From: Bifidobacterium pullorum subsp. gallinarum
GTDB lineage: Bacteria > Actinomycetota > Actinomycetes > Actinomycetales > Bifidobacteriaceae
NCBI RefSeq assembly: GCF_000741215.1
Contig: NZ_JGYX01000002.1
Span: 434,001-498,000, forward strand
Direction: 5' to 3'
DNA length: 64,000 nucleotides
Shown: piece by piece, positions 1 through 11,929 of the stretch
How the letters are laid out: each line of letters opens with the position of its first letter
How positions within the stretch are numbered: position 1 is the stretch's first letter
Notes under the pieces: generated by a model
The model's input: only the letters and a program-made list of their open reading frames with translations
The model's database searches: none
What the model was told of the DNA's origin: nothing
Program-made: the position numbers and the translations under genes

Positions 1-62
1 GAATCGCGCCCGAAGACGGCCCGGCAGCAAGCCGCGGCGGGGCGCGACGCATGGAGGATGAT

Positions 63-2714
<2,652 letters not shown>

Positions 2715-2812
2715 TGCGGTAGTCCCCGGTCCGTTCCGATCCGTCGAATCGGGGGCTATACGCATGGTGTCCATGCCGGTAGCCCTCGGTTCGTTCCGGA
2801 TCTGTCCGCTTT

Positions 2813-2846
2813 GGCCTCGGCCCCTTTACTGCGGCCGGGGCCTTTT
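2813..2846 (+). terminator. Rho-independent terminator after clpB
   Basis: Ten-base-pair GC-rich stem (GGCCTCGGCC with GGCCGGGGCC, one G-U pair), an 10-11 base loop, then TTTT. It ends clpB transcription about 100 bases after the stop codon and separates it from rmuC. Confidence 0.75.
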
Positions 2847-2948
2847 GGTTGTCGCTGTTGTCTCGGCTTGCACGACGATTGGTGAATCGTGCCCGGTGTT
2901 TCGCTCACGCCCGTTCCCTCGTCCACGCCTGCCGCTTCAATAGAACAT

Positions 2949-4289
2949 ATGTTCGATTCTGCGGTGATGCCACTGGTTATGGTGGCGATGGTGGTGGTCG
3001 GTGCGGCGCTGGGGGCGTTCGCCGGCTTTGTGCTGGGGCGCGCCAAAGGTCAGGAGCAGGCTCGCGCCGTCAAGTCCAGTGAGCTGGATCAGGTGAAGGG
3101 GGAGTTGGAATCGGCCCGGCATGAGATTGCTTCGCTGTCCACGCAGTCGGCGGAGTACCGTGCGCAGGCCGATGGTCTGAACCAGCAGCTGTCGTTCGTC
3201 AAGTCGCAGTTGGCCCAGGCGCAGCAGGCCGAGCAGGTCCGAATGCAGCATGAGAAGGACCGTGCCGCGGCGGAGGCCGAGCGCAGACGGTCCGAACAGG
3301 CGCAGGCCTTGAACGAACAGGGCAAGGTGCTGTCGGCGTTGGCCCCGGTGCAGAAGAATCTGGATGCCCTGCAGCAGAAGGTCGCCCAGATTGAGGAGGG
3401 GCGCAAGCAGGAGTTGGGCGCGCTGAGCGAACAGCTGCGCGGCCTGGGCGAGCAGCAGGCCCGGTTGGATAAGGAGACCAGCACACTGTCGGCCGCGTTG
3501 CGAAACAACAAGGTGCGTGGAGCGTGGGGCGAGGCGCAGCTGCGCAATATCGTGGAATCGGCCGGCCTGCTGGAGCATGTGGATTTCGATACGCAGGTGG
3601 TGGTCACCGATTCGGACGGCCACATCCAGCGCCCCGATATGGTGGTGCATCTGCCCGGCGGCAAATCGATTCCGATCGACGCCAAGGTGCCGTATGCGGA
3701 TTACCAGCGTGCCTGTGAGATCCCGGAGACCGCTTCCGCCGAGGACTTGGCCCGCCGCAACGAGCTGCTCAAGGCCCATGCCAAGGCGTTGCGCGACCAT
3801 GTGAAGACGCTGGGGGATAAGGCATATTGGCAGGCGTTCGATACGGCGCCCGACTTCGTGGTGGCGTTCATTCCGAATGAGGCGTTGCTCCAGGCGGCGC
3901 TGGAGGCGGATCCCACGCTGATGGACGATGCCTTCGCCCGCAAGGTGGCGCTCACCTCGCCGGTCACACTCTGGGCGGTGCTCAAGTCCGTGGCGTATGC
4001 GTGGCGGCAGCAGGGACTGACGGATGACGCCAAGCAGCTGTTCGACCTGTCGCGTGAGCTCTATAGTCGCTTCGTGACCTTGGGCGACCATGCCAACAAG
4101 CTCGGCACGGCCATCACCCGCACCGTGGGCGCCTACAACCAGTTCGCTTCGTCGTTGGAATCGCGTGTGCTCGTCACCGCGCGCAAACTGCAGGCGGTCG
4201 ATGGCAGCAAGATCATCGCACAGGTGGGAATGCTCGATGCGGAGAAGACCAACATCCGTGAACTCACCGCCCCGGAGGTCACGCAATAG
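2949..4289 (+). CDS. rmuC: DNA recombination protein RmuC family
   Basis: RmuC-family protein, linked in E. coli to limiting inversions at short repeats; its biochemistry is poorly defined. The 446-residue form has an N-terminal membrane segment (about 6-27), a long Gln/Glu/Ala-rich coiled coil (about 35-175), and a conserved RmuC core that includes VRGAWGE and a PD-(D/E)xK-like stretch with RPDMVVHLPGG followed by IDAKVP. The start is uncertain: an in-frame ATG 60 bases upstream would add 20 residues before the membrane segment. I chose the ATG that puts the hydrophobic segment at the very N terminus, although neither start has a strong ribosome site. Confidence 0.85.
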   Translation: MFDSAVMPLVMVAMVVVGAALGAFAGFVLGRAKGQEQARAVKSSELDQVKGELESARHEIASLSTQSAEYRAQADGLNQQLSFVKSQLAQAQQAEQVRMQHEKDRAAAEAERRRSEQAQALNEQGKVLSALAPVQKNLDALQQKVAQIEEGRKQELGALSEQLRGLGEQQARLDKETSTLSAALRNNKVRGAWGEAQLRNIVESAGLLEHVDFDTQVVVTDSDGHIQRPDMVVHLPGGKSIPIDAKVPYADYQRACEIPETASAEDLARRNELLKAHAKALRDHVKTLGDKAYWQAFDTAPDFVVAFIPNEALLQAALEADPTLMDDAFARKVALTSPVTLWAVLKSVAYAWRQQGLTDDAKQLFDLSRELYSRFVTLGDHANKLGTAITRTVGAYNQFASSLESRVLVTARKLQAVDGSKIIAQVGMLDAEKTNIRELTAPEVTQ

Positions 4290-4330
4290 CCCGGAATCGG
4301 TTTGGCGGCACTCGGCGATAGGCTGGACGT

Positions 4331-4957
4331 ATGACCGAAGAGACCATGAACACCGCCTCCACCTCCATCGACGAGGCGACATTCGCCATGATGACGCCGT
4401 ACGACCAGATGAAGACGCTGCTGCGCGCCGAGATGGCAGACAAACCCTTCAGCGAGCTGTTCTCCGTGACCTTCGATCATCGAGGGGCCGCAGTGGTGGG
4501 TCATCTCCTGCTCGACACCTTGGAGGAGCAGGGGTATTCGATCGATGATTTCGATGCCGTCGGCGCCCTGACCGCAGCCGCCGTGCCGCTGGTTGGTGCG
4601 ATGGTGCAGGCGGCCGCCTCCCGCGGCGAGGACCTGGACGGTTTCGTGATGGACTTCGTCTACCCGTCCGTCAAGGGGCCGAGCATTGCGAATAAGCGCG
4701 TCATCCTTCTGGATTCCTGGCTGTCCGAGAAATCGTATGTGCAGACCTCGTCTCTGGTCACCCTGCGTAACGGCAACGAACTGAGCCTGGACTTCGGCGT
4801 CGTCGAGGCGCAGAACGCGCAGGTCGTCGCCATCGCCTCCCTGATCGGCGGCGTTGACATGACCGAACCGACCATCACCGTCGTCAATCCGGTCAACGGT
4901 GAATCGCACGCCCTGCCGTTCATCGAGATCTTCCACGAATCCGATCTCAAGGCGTGA
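4331..4957 (+). CDS. PyrE-like phosphoribosyltransferase-fold protein, probably inactive
   Basis: A 208-residue protein whose middle resembles the type I phosphoribosyltransferase fold of actinobacterial orotate phosphoribosyltransferase: an AVGALTAAAVP segment where PyrE has its glycine-rich PPi loop, then a FVM strand, then KRVILLDSW where PyrE has the PRPP-binding strand and loop (consensus VVEDTSTTGNS). The second acidic residue survives as Asp, but the TTG loop has become WLSEKS and the catalytic RKxxKxHG stretch is not recognisable. Mycobacteria have pyrE between clpB and a SpoU methyltransferase, the same context as here, which supports common descent. The frame is intact, so it is probably kept for a non-catalytic or changed role. 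The start could also be the ATG at 4346. Confidence 0.6.
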   Translation: MTEETMNTASTSIDEATFAMMTPYDQMKTLLRAEMADKPFSELFSVTFDHRGAAVVGHLLLDTLEEQGYSIDDFDAVGALTAAAVPLVGAMVQAAASRGEDLDGFVMDFVYPSVKGPSIANKRVILLDSWLSEKSYVQTSSLVTLRNGNELSLDFGVVEAQNAQVVAIASLIGGVDMTEPTITVVNPVNGESHALPFIEIFHESDLKA

Positions 4958-4961
4958 TTTC

Positions 4962-5795
4962 ATGCACGAGCCGAATCCCATCTCCTTGGCCGCCAAGGCC
5001 TCCGGCGAACCCACCTTCCGTGAGATCGGCGTGGGGCCATGGGCGCAGGTCCATCCGGGCGAGCCGCGTCCGGACGACCCCCAGTCGCCCAACTACGACG
5101 CCCGGTATGATGGCGAGCTACTGGACGAAGGCGACCGGCGCAACGTGCTCGACCGGTACCGCTACTGGACTGTCGACGCCATCAAGGCCGACCTGGATGC
5201 GCGGGGCCGCCACGGGTTCGAGGTGGCGGTGGAGAATTGGACGCACGATTTCAACATCGGCTCGATGGTGCGTACCGCCAACGCATTCGCCGCGCGGCGT
5301 GTGCATATCGTCGGCCCGCACAAGTGGAATCGCAAGGGCGCGTTGATGACCGAGCTGTACCAGCACGTCGAATACCATCCGTCGATCGACGAACTGATCA
5401 CCGGCTGGCGCGCCGGCATCGCCGCCGAGATAGCCGATTGCGAGGTCCAACTCGCACAGCTGACCCTTGACCCGTCCCATCCGGACTTTGGGCATGAGTG
5501 CATCCCCGATCTGGCTATGCAACGGGTTGAAGTGCGCGAGCGACTGCGTGTGCTGCGTGAGGCGCGGATTATCGCGCTCGACATCATTCCGGGCGCGGTG
5601 CCGATCGAGACCTACCGCTTCCCCGAACGCTGCCTGATGCTGTTCGGCGCCGAGGGGCCGGGACTGTCTGAAAAGGCCGTGTCGATGGCCGACGATGTGG
5701 TGTACATCTCTCAGTTCGGCTCCGTGCGCTCCATCAACGCCGGTGCCGCGGCCGCCGTGGCCATGCACTGTTGGATCGCCCAGCGCGCCATGTAG
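4962..5795 (+). CDS. TrmH/SpoU-family RNA 2'-O-methyltransferase
   Basis: SPOUT-class methyltransferase expected to transfer a methyl group from S-adenosylmethionine to a ribose 2'-hydroxyl in tRNA or rRNA. All three SpoU motifs are present in the 277 residues: HDFNIGSMVRTANAFAAR (motif 1, with the catalytic Arg), LMLFGAEGPGLS (motif 2) and ISQFGSVRSINAGAAAAVAM (motif 3, the knot). About 50 residues between motifs 1 and 2 (near 150-195) form a charged insertion unlike short TrmL. The ATG used lies 5 bases after the stop codon of the preceding PyrE-like gene, consistent with one transcript. The target nucleotide cannot be told from the sequence. Confidence 0.88.
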   Translation: MHEPNPISLAAKASGEPTFREIGVGPWAQVHPGEPRPDDPQSPNYDARYDGELLDEGDRRNVLDRYRYWTVDAIKADLDARGRHGFEVAVENWTHDFNIGSMVRTANAFAARRVHIVGPHKWNRKGALMTELYQHVEYHPSIDELITGWRAGIAAEIADCEVQLAQLTLDPSHPDFGHECIPDLAMQRVEVRERLRVLREARIIALDIIPGAVPIETYRFPERCLMLFGAEGPGLSEKAVSMADDVVYISQFGSVRSINAGAAAAVAMHCWIAQRAM

Positions 5796-5865
5796 GGCCG
5801 GTCGTATCTGGTCCTTTTGCCGCAGCACGGTCTTGCTGGTGCACCAAAAGGTCTTCATTGGGCAT

Positions 5866-5884
5866 GAGTTATCCACAACACGCC
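5866..5884 (+). promoter_or_regulatory. DnaA-box-containing 19-mer, copy 1
   Basis: Contains TTATCCACA, a perfect consensus DnaA box, followed by ACACGCC. The same 19 bases with one change occur at 27732-27750. A single box is not an origin; it could titrate DnaA or be part of a dispersed upstream motif. Confidence 0.4.
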
Positions 5885-5957
5885 CGAAACCGTTCCCTGC
5901 GTACACATAGTCGGGATTCCCGTGTCTGTCATCGCATTATTCGCTAGGGTTCGATGC

Positions 5958-6368
5958 ATGAGAATCAGCGCGGGGATCCAAACAATCATTGATCAGGCAG
6001 CCAAGGAAAAACGTTGCTTCTATGGCTCGACCCATTCGCAGCGGCGTGCGATGCTCAATCTGGCCAGAGACGGCGAACTGAAACGCACGTATTGCAATAC
6101 ATATATGACTGCGAATCAATGGGACGAGCTGGTTCCTCCTGATCGAATAAGGGCACTGCATTATGATTATGCGGATGCCCGGAGTGAAAACGGTGGTGAA
6201 TCCGAATGTCGGGCCGTCATCATAGAAGCGGGCTTCATGGTTCCCGAACTCCAGGTGGAATTCAATATCGATGGCAGGATCAAGCGTGTTGACTTTGTGC
6301 ATCAGATGGCGCCAGTGCCCCCTACCTGCGGCCGACATACCGCTGGTGGTGTAGGCTCGGAGGCATGA
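5958..6368 (+). pseudogene. Remnant of an AbiEi-like/DUF559-type bifidobacterial protein
   Basis: The 136 residues start like the N-terminal region of a large family of bifidobacterial proteins of about 300 residues (MRISAGIQTIIDQAAKEKRC, then HSQRRAMLNLARDGELKR, a winged-helix-like segment of AbiEi-type antitoxin regulators). After DRIRAL the reading jumps to SENGGESECRAVIIEAGF and ELQVEF, which in my memory of the family lies in the C-terminal DUF559/VSR-like nuclease domain. It then loses similarity after KRVDFV and runs into the next gene. I infer an in-frame internal deletion plus a lost C terminus. Base composition is clearly more AT-rich than the neighbours. It overlaps the following ABC gene by four bases, so it may merely serve as a leader for it. 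Confidence 0.55.
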
Positions 6369-7351
6369 TCGAGATTGAGGGGCTCTCCAAACGGTTCGGT
6401 GCCAAACCGGTGCTGGACCACGTCAGCTTCACCGCCGAGGATGGCAAAGTCACCGGTTTTCTCGGGCCGAATGGCGCCGGCAAGTCCACCACCATGCGTG
6501 CCGCGCTCGGCCTGATCGCCCCGGACTCCGGTCGCGCCCTCATCGATGGCCGGCCGTTCGCCGAGCATCGCGCCCCGCTGCGGACCGTCGGGGCGGTGTT
6601 GGACGCCAAATCCGCGCACAAGGGCCGTAGCGCCTACGCCCACCTGCTGAGCATCGCCCTCACCAACGGCATCCCGAAGCGCCGTGTGGACGAGGTCATG
6701 GACCTGACCGGCATCGCCGCCGTCAAAACCCGTAAGGCTGGCGCGTTCTCCCTGGGCATGAGCCAGCGCCTGTCCATCGCAGCCGCCCTGCTGGGCGACC
6801 CGCACAACCTGGTCCTCGACGAGCCGATCAACGGTCTGGATCCCGAAGGCGTCAAATGGGTGCGCGACCTGTGCCGCTACTACGCCGCGCAGGGCCGCGC
6901 CGTACTGTTGAGCTCGCATCTGATGAGCGAGGTGGCCCTCACCGCCGACAACTTGGTCATCATCGGCCAAGGCCGCATCCTGGAGACCACCACTGTGGCC
7001 GACTTCGTGGCCGAACACTCCACGCGTTCGCTGCGCGTCATCACGCCCGAGCCGGAGAAGCTGCGGGCCATCTTCGCCCACGCGCCCGAGGTCACGGTCA
7101 CGCCGATCACGCGCGAAACCGGCGACCCGCAGGAGGGCGCGGCCTTCCGCATCACGGGCGCCGATCTGGGGGCCGCCGCCTGTGTCTTCGCCGCCGCGCA
7201 GCTGGTCACCTACCTGTTCGTGCAGGAGCACGCCTCGCTCGAAGAGGCCTACATGACGCTCACCCACACCAGCGCCGAATACCTGGGCCGTTCGATGTCC
7301 GGCGCCACGCAATCAGCGCAGCCCGCGCAATCCAAGGAGGTGCAGCAATGA
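6365..7351 (+). CDS. ABC exporter ATP-binding protein
   Basis: Nucleotide-binding subunit of an ABC-2 type exporter (BcrA/CcmA class). In the 328 residues I see Walker A GPNGAGKST, signature FSLGMSQRLSIA (LGMSQ in place of LSGGQ), Walker B LVLDEPINGLDPEG and the H-loop Ser-His in SSHLMSE. About 100 residues follow the ATPase core and end in a hydrophilic tail rich in Gln and Ser. The last four bases overlap the start of the permease gene (ATGA), with AAGGAGG inside the end of this gene, so the two are translationally coupled. The cargo is unknown; relatives export antibiotics, lantibiotics or lipids. Confidence 0.9.
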   Translation: MIEIEGLSKRFGAKPVLDHVSFTAEDGKVTGFLGPNGAGKSTTMRAALGLIAPDSGRALIDGRPFAEHRAPLRTVGAVLDAKSAHKGRSAYAHLLSIALTNGIPKRRVDEVMDLTGIAAVKTRKAGAFSLGMSQRLSIAAALLGDPHNLVLDEPINGLDPEGVKWVRDLCRYYAAQGRAVLLSSHLMSEVALTADNLVIIGQGRILETTTVADFVAEHSTRSLRVITPEPEKLRAIFAHAPEVTVTPITRETGDPQEGAAFRITGADLGAAACVFAAAQLVTYLFVQEHASLEEAYMTLTHTSAEYLGRSMSGATQSAQPAQSKEVQQ

Positions 7352-8445
7352 GCAGGGGAGCCCACGCCGCGCACGCCAACCGTAACGCCCGTTCCGCCCG
7401 TTCCGCCGGCAACACCCGCACCCGCCGCCAGCCGCAGCAGACCTGGAACGTCCCCGCACCGAATACTGGAGACGGCGGCCGCGCCGGCGGGTACGGCACG
7501 CACGCCACGTTCGCCGCGCCGCGCCTGACGTTCCTGAACGCGCTGCGCGCCGAGATCTGCAAGGCGTTGAGCCTGAAGTCCACGTACGTGCTGCTGATCA
7601 TCAACGCCCTGCTGCTGCCCGTCGGTTCCGCGCTGATGGCGTGGGCGATGGCGTTCCTGATGTCCCTCGACCCGGCGACCGGAACCACGACGGACGATCC
7701 GCAGCCGGTGGCCGAATCGTATATGTGGGGGTCGGCCTCCGCGTTCGTGCCGACCTGCCTGCTGGTGACCGGCATCCTGGGGGTGATGGCGGTGACGGTG
7801 GAGTATTCATCATCCACGATTCAATCCTCGCTGACGGCGAACCCGCGCCGCGTGATGTTCCTGAACGCCAAGACGCTGGTGACGGCGGCGCTCGCGTTCG
7901 TATCGTCCTTGGTCGGCCTGCTGCTGGCATGGGCCGCGGCCTATGCGCTGCTGTCCCCGGTCGGCATGACTCCGTTGGCCGACGGCGAGCATGCGCTGCC
8001 GTGGGTGAGTATCCTGGGCGGCGCGCTGCTGCTGACCGCCATGGCGGTGTTGGGCGTGGGCCTGGGCGGCGTCTGCCGGTCGACGATGGGCGGCGTGTTC
8101 GCGCTGGTCGGTCTGCTGATCATTGCCCCGTCCGCGCTGTCGATGGCCTCTCTGGCCGGCGACCGGTTTGCGTGGCTGCAGTCGGTGGCGCGTTGCCTGC
8201 CCGATCAGGCCGCGTCGAATGTTCTGACGGCGGGCGTCGATGTGGTGGTGTCGTCGTCTTCGACGAACGTGAGCATCGACGTCGGCTCGGCGGATGCCAT
8301 TGCGGAGACGACGGTTGCCGCGACCCCCGAAACAAGCGGCCTGTTCGAGCCGACCTGGTGGCAGAGCGGACTGATTCTGCTGGCGTGGGTGGTTGTGGCG
8401 TATGCGATCGGCGCGATCGTGGTCCGCCGCTCCGATGTCAAGTGA
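7348..8445 (+). CDS. ABC-2 type exporter permease
   Basis: Membrane partner of the preceding ATPase. The 365-residue protein begins with an unusual hydrophilic cytoplasmic extension of about 55 residues rich in Ala, Arg, Asn and Gly. Six hydrophobic segments then follow (near 72-97, 128-150, 170-192, 210-230, 235-255 and 338-360), the usual ABC-2 permease number. A Ser/Thr/Val-rich loop (about 290-330) lies outside between segments 5 and 6. A consensus ribosome site AAGGAGG eight bases upstream fixes the start. The cargo is not predictable. Confidence 0.85.
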   Translation: MSRGAHAAHANRNARSARSAGNTRTRRQPQQTWNVPAPNTGDGGRAGGYGTHATFAAPRLTFLNALRAEICKALSLKSTYVLLIINALLLPVGSALMAWAMAFLMSLDPATGTTTDDPQPVAESYMWGSASAFVPTCLLVTGILGVMAVTVEYSSSTIQSSLTANPRRVMFLNAKTLVTAALAFVSSLVGLLLAWAAAYALLSPVGMTPLADGEHALPWVSILGGALLLTAMAVLGVGLGGVCRSTMGGVFALVGLLIIAPSALSMASLAGDRFAWLQSVARCLPDQAASNVLTAGVDVVVSSSSTNVSIDVGSADAIAETTVAATPETSGLFEPTWWQSGLILLAWVVVAYAIGAIVVRRSDVK

Positions 8446-8489
8446 GACCGGTAACCCACGTGTCACGCCGCGCTCATATAGTTGAGGCC

Positions 8490-8786
8490 ATGCCAACATT
8501 CACACGTGAAGAGATCATGCATTTGGGCGATCTGGCCCGAATCGCGCTGACCGATGAGGAGATCGCCCGCCTGCAGGGCGAGCTCAACGTCATCGCCGAC
8601 GCCATCAACAAGGTGCAGGAGGTCGCCGGAGACGACGTGCCGCCGACCGCCAACCCGGTGCCGCTTGAGGCGTATCTGCGCCCGGACGTGGCCGAGGCTC
8701 CGCTGACGCAGGAGGAGGCCGTCTCCGGCGCTCCGGTGTCCGAGAGCGGCATGTTCGTGGCGCCGCGCATTCTGGGGGAGGAGTGA
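8490..8786 (+). CDS. gatC: Asp/Glu-tRNA amidotransferase subunit C
   Basis: Small (98-residue) subunit of the GatCAB complex, which stabilises GatA and bridges it to GatB. The typical N-terminal helix pattern is present ([20 protein letters not shown]) and the C terminus ends [10 protein letters not shown], matching the conserved GatC end where the protein wraps round GatA. GatA begins one base after the GatC stop codon. With GatA and GatB it converts Asp-tRNA(Asn) and/or Glu-tRNA(Gln) to the amidated forms. Confidence 0.95.
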   Translation: MPTFTREEIMHLGDLARIALTDEEIARLQGELNVIADAINKVQEVAGDDVPPTANPVPLEAYLRPDVAEAPLTQEEAVSGAPVSESGMFVAPRILGEE

Positions 8787-8787
8787 G

Positions 8788-10323
8788 ATGACCGACGAGC
8801 TGGTGAAGCTGTCCGCGGCGCAGATGGCCGCGAAGATCAAGTCCGGCGAGGTGTCCAGCCGTGAGCTGGTCGAGGCCCACCTGAAGGTGATCGAAGCCGC
8901 CGAACCGAGCATCCAGGCGTTCCTGCAGGTGTCCGCCGACGAGGCGCGCGCCCAGGCCGACGCCTTCGACGAGAAGACCGCCAAGGGGCAGACCGAGGGC
9001 CTGCCCGAGCTGGCCGGCGTGCCGATCGCGATCAAGGACATGATCGTGACTAAGGGCATCGTGACCACGGCCGCCTCGAAGATCCTCGAAGGCTGGGTGC
9101 CGCCGTATGACGCCACCGTCATCGAGAAGCTCAAGGCCGCGGGCATGCCGCTGCTGGGCAAGACGAACCTGGACGAGTTCGCGCAGGGCTCCTCCACCGA
9201 GCATTCCGCGTTCGGCCCGACCCACAACCCGTGGGACACCGACCGTGTGCCGGGTGGCTCCGGCGGCGGCTCGGCCTCCGCGGTGGCCGCCTTCGAGGCC
9301 CCGCTGGCCCTGGGCACTGACACCGGCGGCTCGATTCGCCAGCCGGGTGCGCTGACCGGTACGGTCGGCGTCAAGCCGACCTACGGTGGCGTGAGCCGTT
9401 TCGGCGCGATCGCGATGGCGAGCTCGCTGGACCAGATCGGCCCGGTGAGCCGCACGGTGCTGGATTCCGCGTTGCTGCAGGAGATCATCGGCGGCCATGA
9501 CCGCCGCGATTCCACCTCGATCCCGGCCCCGGTGCGCCCGATGGCCGCCGCCGCCCGCGAAGGCATGAAGCGCGACCTGAAGGGCATGCGCATCGGCCTG
9601 GTCAAGGAACTGGGCGGCGAAGGCTTCCAGCCGGGCGTGCAGGCCCGCTTCAACGAGTCCGTCAAGCTGCTGGAGGAGATGGGCGCCGAGATCGTGGAGG
9701 TCTCCTGCCCGCACTTCCCGTATTCGCTGGGCGCGTACTACATCATCATGCCCTCCGAGGTCAGCTCCAACCTGGCCCGCTACGACGGCATGCGCTACGG
9801 CCTGCGCGTCATGCCGCCGGCCGACGTGCCGCAGACCGCCGCCAACATGATGGCCTACACTCGTGAGGCCGGCTTCGGCGACGAGGTCAAGCGCCGCATC
9901 ATCCTGGGCACCTACGCGCTGTCCGCCGGCTACTACGACGCCTGGTACGGCTCCGCGCAGAAGGTGCGCACGCTGATTATCCAGGACTTCAACAAGGCGT
10001 TCGAGCAGGCCGACGTGCTGATCTCCCCGACCAGCCCCTCCACCGCGTTCAAGTTCGGCGAGAAGATGGACGACCCGCTGGCCATGTACATGAACGACAT
10101 CGCCACGATCCCGGCGAACCTGGCCGGCACCCCGGCCATGAGCATCCCGTCCGGCCTGTCCGACGACGGTCTGCCCGCCGGCATCCAGTTCATCGCCCCG
10201 CAGCAGCGCGACGAGGTCATGTACAAGCCGGCCGCCGCCCTGGAGGCCGCGCTCAACGAACAGTGGGGCGGCCCGATCTGGCAGTCCCTGAAGACCCCGT
10301 GGCTCGACGGCCTGAACAAGTGA
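8788..10323 (+). CDS. gatA: Asp/Glu-tRNA amidotransferase subunit A
   Basis: Amidase subunit that frees ammonia from glutamine or asparagine for transamidation of mischarged tRNA. The 511 residues contain the amidase-signature Ser-cisSer-Lys triad: Lys in [10 protein letters not shown], the cis-Ser in [14 protein letters not shown] and the nucleophile Ser in [11 protein letters not shown]. Length is normal. It lies second in gatCAB, one base after gatC and 22 bases before gatB, with GGAGG-type ribosome sites before each gene. Confidence 0.97.
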   Translation: MTDELVKLSAAQMAAKIKSGEVSSRELVEAHLKVIEAAEPSIQAFLQVSADEARAQADAFDEKTAKGQTEGLPELAGVPIAIKDMIVTKGIVTTAASKILEGWVPPYDATVIEKLKAAGMPLLGKTNLDEFAQGSSTEHSAFGPTHNPWDTDRVPGGSGGGSASAVAAFEAPLALGTDTGGSIRQPGALTGTVGVKPTYGGVSRFGAIAMASSLDQIGPVSRTVLDSALLQEIIGGHDRRDSTSIPAPVRPMAAAAREGMKRDLKGMRIGLVKELGGEGFQPGVQARFNESVKLLEEMGAEIVEVSCPHFPYSLGAYYIIMPSEVSSNLARYDGMRYGLRVMPPADVPQTAANMMAYTREAGFGDEVKRRIILGTYALSAGYYDAWYGSAQKVRTLIIQDFNKAFEQADVLISPTSPSTAFKFGEKMDDPLAMYMNDIATIPANLAGTPAMSIPSGLSDDGLPAGIQFIAPQQRDEVMYKPAAALEAALNEQWGGPIWQSLKTPWLDGLNK

Positions 10324-10345
10324 AGCATCGGAGGAGCAAGACACT

Positions 10346-11845
10346 ATGGCTGAAAAACTGATGAAGTACGCCGATGCCGTCAAGCAGTTCGACCCGGTCA
10401 TCGGCCTGGAGACGCATGTCGAGCTGAGCACGAACACCAAGCTGTTCTGCCCGGCGCATGTGGAGTTCGGCGGCGATCCGAACACGCAGCTGACCCCGGT
10501 CTCCCTCGGTCTGCCCGGCTCCCTGCCGGTGCTCAACGAGGCGGCCGTGGACTACGCGATCAAGCTGGGCCTGGCCCTGCACTGCGAGATCGCCGAATGG
10601 AGCCAGTTCTCCCGCAAGAACTACTTCTACCCGGACATGCCGCGCAACTACCAGATCTCCCAGTACGACAAGCCGACCAACGGCAACGGCTACCTGGACG
10701 TGGAACTGGATGACGGCACAATCTTCCGCGTGCCGATCGAACGCGCCCACATCGAGGACGACGCCGGCAAGAACACGCACGTCGGCGGCGCCGACGGCCG
10801 CATCGAGGGCGCGGACCATTCGCTGGTCGACTACAACCGCGCCGGCGTGCCGCTGATCGAGATCGTCACCAAGCCGATCGAGGGCGTGGGCGACCGCGGC
10901 CCGGAAATCGCCGGCGCCTACATGCGCACGCTGCGCGACATCGTGCGTGCGCTGAACATCTCGCACGCCCGCATGGAGCAGGGCAACATGCGCGCCGACG
11001 TGAACGTGTCGCTGCGCCGCAACCCGACCGACCCGTTCGGCACCCGTTCCGAAACCAAGAACGTGAACTCGTTCCGCGGCATCGAGAAGACCATCCAGTA
11101 CGAGATCCGCCGCCAGGCCGCCATCCTGAACGACGGCGGCGAGGTGCTGCAGGAGACCCGCCACTGGGACGAGGCCTCGCAGACCACCGCCGGCGGGCGC
11201 GTCAAGTCCGACGCGGACGACTACCGCTACTTCCCGGATCCGGATCTGGTGATGCTGCACATCACCAAGGAGCACATCGAGCGTCTGGCCGCGCAGATGC
11301 CGGAGATGCCGCGCGAACGCCGCAACCGCCTGCAGGGCGAGTGGGGCTTCTCCGACCTGGAGATGCGCGACGTGGTCAACGCCGACGCCCTCGACCTGAT
11401 CGAGGCCACCGTGGCCTCCGGCGCAAGTGCCGCCGGCGCCAAGAAGTGGTGGCTGGGCGAGCTGTCCCGCGAGGCGAACGCCAAGGGCGTGTCGCTGGAG
11501 GAGCTGCCGGTGACCCCGGCCGACGTGGCCGAGGTCGAGAAGCTCATCGCCGACGGCAAGCTCAACGACAAGCTGGCCAAGCAGACCGTCTCCGGCGTGC
11601 TCGCCGGCGAGGGCACCCCCGCCGAGGTCGTGGCCAAGCACGGTTACCAGGTCGTCTCCGACGACGGCGCGCTCGTGGCCGCCGTAGAGGAGGCCATGGC
11701 CGCCAACCCGGATGTGGTCGAGAAGCTCAAGGCCGGCAACATGAAGCCGATGGGCGCCATCATCGGCGCGGTCATGAAGGCCACCAGGGGCCAGGCCGAC
11801 GCCAAGGCGGTCAACAAGATCGTGATGGAGAGGCTTCACGCCTAG
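10346..11845 (+). CDS. gatB: Asp/Glu-tRNA amidotransferase subunit B
   Basis: Kinase/tRNA-binding subunit that activates the mischarged aminoacyl group by phosphorylation before amidation. The 499-residue protein has the GatB cradle motifs ([10 protein letters not shown] near residue 18, [20 protein letters not shown] near 95) and a C-terminal GatB/YqeY helical domain (about 350-499) that grips the tRNA. It completes gatCAB. A complete complex implies that the organism relies on indirect synthesis of Asn-tRNA, Gln-tRNA or both; no AsnRS or GlnRS gene lies in this window to narrow this down. Confidence 0.97.
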   Translation: MAEKLMKYADAVKQFDPVIGLETHVELSTNTKLFCPAHVEFGGDPNTQLTPVSLGLPGSLPVLNEAAVDYAIKLGLALHCEIAEWSQFSRKNYFYPDMPRNYQISQYDKPTNGNGYLDVELDDGTIFRVPIERAHIEDDAGKNTHVGGADGRIEGADHSLVDYNRAGVPLIEIVTKPIEGVGDRGPEIAGAYMRTLRDIVRALNISHARMEQGNMRADVNVSLRRNPTDPFGTRSETKNVNSFRGIEKTIQYEIRRQAAILNDGGEVLQETRHWDEASQTTAGGRVKSDADDYRYFPDPDLVMLHITKEHIERLAAQMPEMPRERRNRLQGEWGFSDLEMRDVVNADALDLIEATVASGASAAGAKKWWLGELSREANAKGVSLEELPVTPADVAEVEKLIADGKLNDKLAKQTVSGVLAGEGTPAEVVAKHGYQVVSDDGALVAAVEEAMAANPDVVEKLKAGNMKPMGAIIGAVMKATRGQADAKAVNKIVMERLHA

Positions 11846-11929
11846 TGCACAATGCTTTCAGCGAATCTTGAGATGGGTACAATACCGTCGAGAGGTAGAG
11901 TGAAAGCGAATGACCAAGGGGTGTATGTC

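Noticed and set aside
2937-4382. Minus-strand open frame over rmuC
   Set aside because: His/Arg/Leu-rich shadow of the coiled-coil coding region; no ribosome site and no recognisable domain.
5866-5884. Replication origin
   Set aside because: A single DnaA box with no cluster, no AT-rich unwinding region and no dnaA/dnaN/rpmH neighbours.
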